A stretch of 64,000 bases of DNA from Spartobacteria bacterium. Lineage in GTDB: Bacteria > Verrucomicrobiota > Verrucomicrobiia > Chthoniobacterales > UBA10450. The notes under the pieces were generated by a model. The model saw only the letters and a list, made by a program, of their open reading frames with translations. It made no database searches and was not told the DNA's origin. Positions 63,875 to 64,000 of the stretch are shown here, one piece after another. The stretch is taken from positions 213,373 through 277,372 of the forward strand of contig PLCN01000014.1 in the NCBI GenBank assembly GCA_003134785.1, in the 5' to 3' direction. The position numbers were made by a program, and so were the translations under genes. Numbering within the stretch: the stretch's first letter is position 1; each line of letters begins with the position of its first letter.

Positions 63875-64000
63875 ACGTCTTCGGGTTCGCATGAGGTGAA
63901 GTACGCGCGCCACGTTCCGGGCGGATTTTCGGCTTAACGGTTGGCCAACAGGATACAGCCGAGCGGGCATCGAGTGCCTGGCCTGACCCCAATTGCTGGA

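Overview
The window is a GC-rich bacterial chromosome segment, densely coding on both strands with short gaps. Gene content (TamB/Omp85 pair, DUF4230 and DUF4349 proteins, TreZ plus debranching enzyme, biopterin-dependent phenylalanine hydroxylase, many palindromic repeats) suggests a soil-type Verrucomicrobiota member close to Chthoniobacterales. That placement is inference from gene families only; no rRNA is present.

Layout. 0-2 kb: glnB-glnA nitrogen module (minus). 2-12 kb: dnaE, an AsmA-like protein, a DUF4230 protein, a transglutaminase and recF. 12-17 kb: yqgE, alanine dehydrogenase, a small lipoprotein, then the overlapping rnpA-yidD-yidC-jag block. 17-18 kb: a REP-associated tyrosine transposase (RAYT) between palindromic repeats. 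18-28 kb: enoyl reductase, cation efflux protein, nucleoside phosphorylase, an anti-sigma-like protein and the tamB-omp85 envelope pair. 28-38 kb: an aromatic amino acid and pterin cluster. 38-43 kb: ECF sigma factor with an unusual anti-sigma/DUF4349 protein, L,D-transpeptidase and MscS. 43-47 kb: debranching enzyme and TreZ. 47-52 kb: a flavin reductase/CcoG-like fusion, upp and a membrane protein. 52-59 kb: RlpA, hybrid kinase, PHP-glycosyltransferase fusion, DUF2334 deacetylase-like protein, EVE protein. 59-64 kb: tmk-holB, a DUF3309 microprotein, an Nramp-like transporter and a kinase gene broken by one in-frame TGA.

How genes work together. In the aromatic cluster, FolE and a protein of three fused PTPS domains can supply the biopterin cofactor for the phenylalanine hydroxylase. 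HPPD and homogentisate dioxygenase continue degradation, and a UbiA-like protein plus a methyltransferase stand beside them. TamB and the Omp85 protein form a two-gene envelope unit. Tmk and HolB, and RnpA-YidD-YidC-Jag, are classic housekeeping pairs.

Two DNA-level signals stand out. First, GTAG-headed palindromes (REP-like, mostly inverted pairs) surround a RAYT. They lie in many intergenic gaps, supply the TAG stop codon of at least six genes, and are read in frame inside dnaE and at the 5' ends of upp and a UbiA-like gene. Second, the 8-mer CCTAACGA (usually GCCTAACGA) occurs 19 times where base composition predicts about one or two, nearly always inside genes and in several codon phases. 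This looks like selection on the DNA word itself, as for an uptake, recombination or segregation signal.
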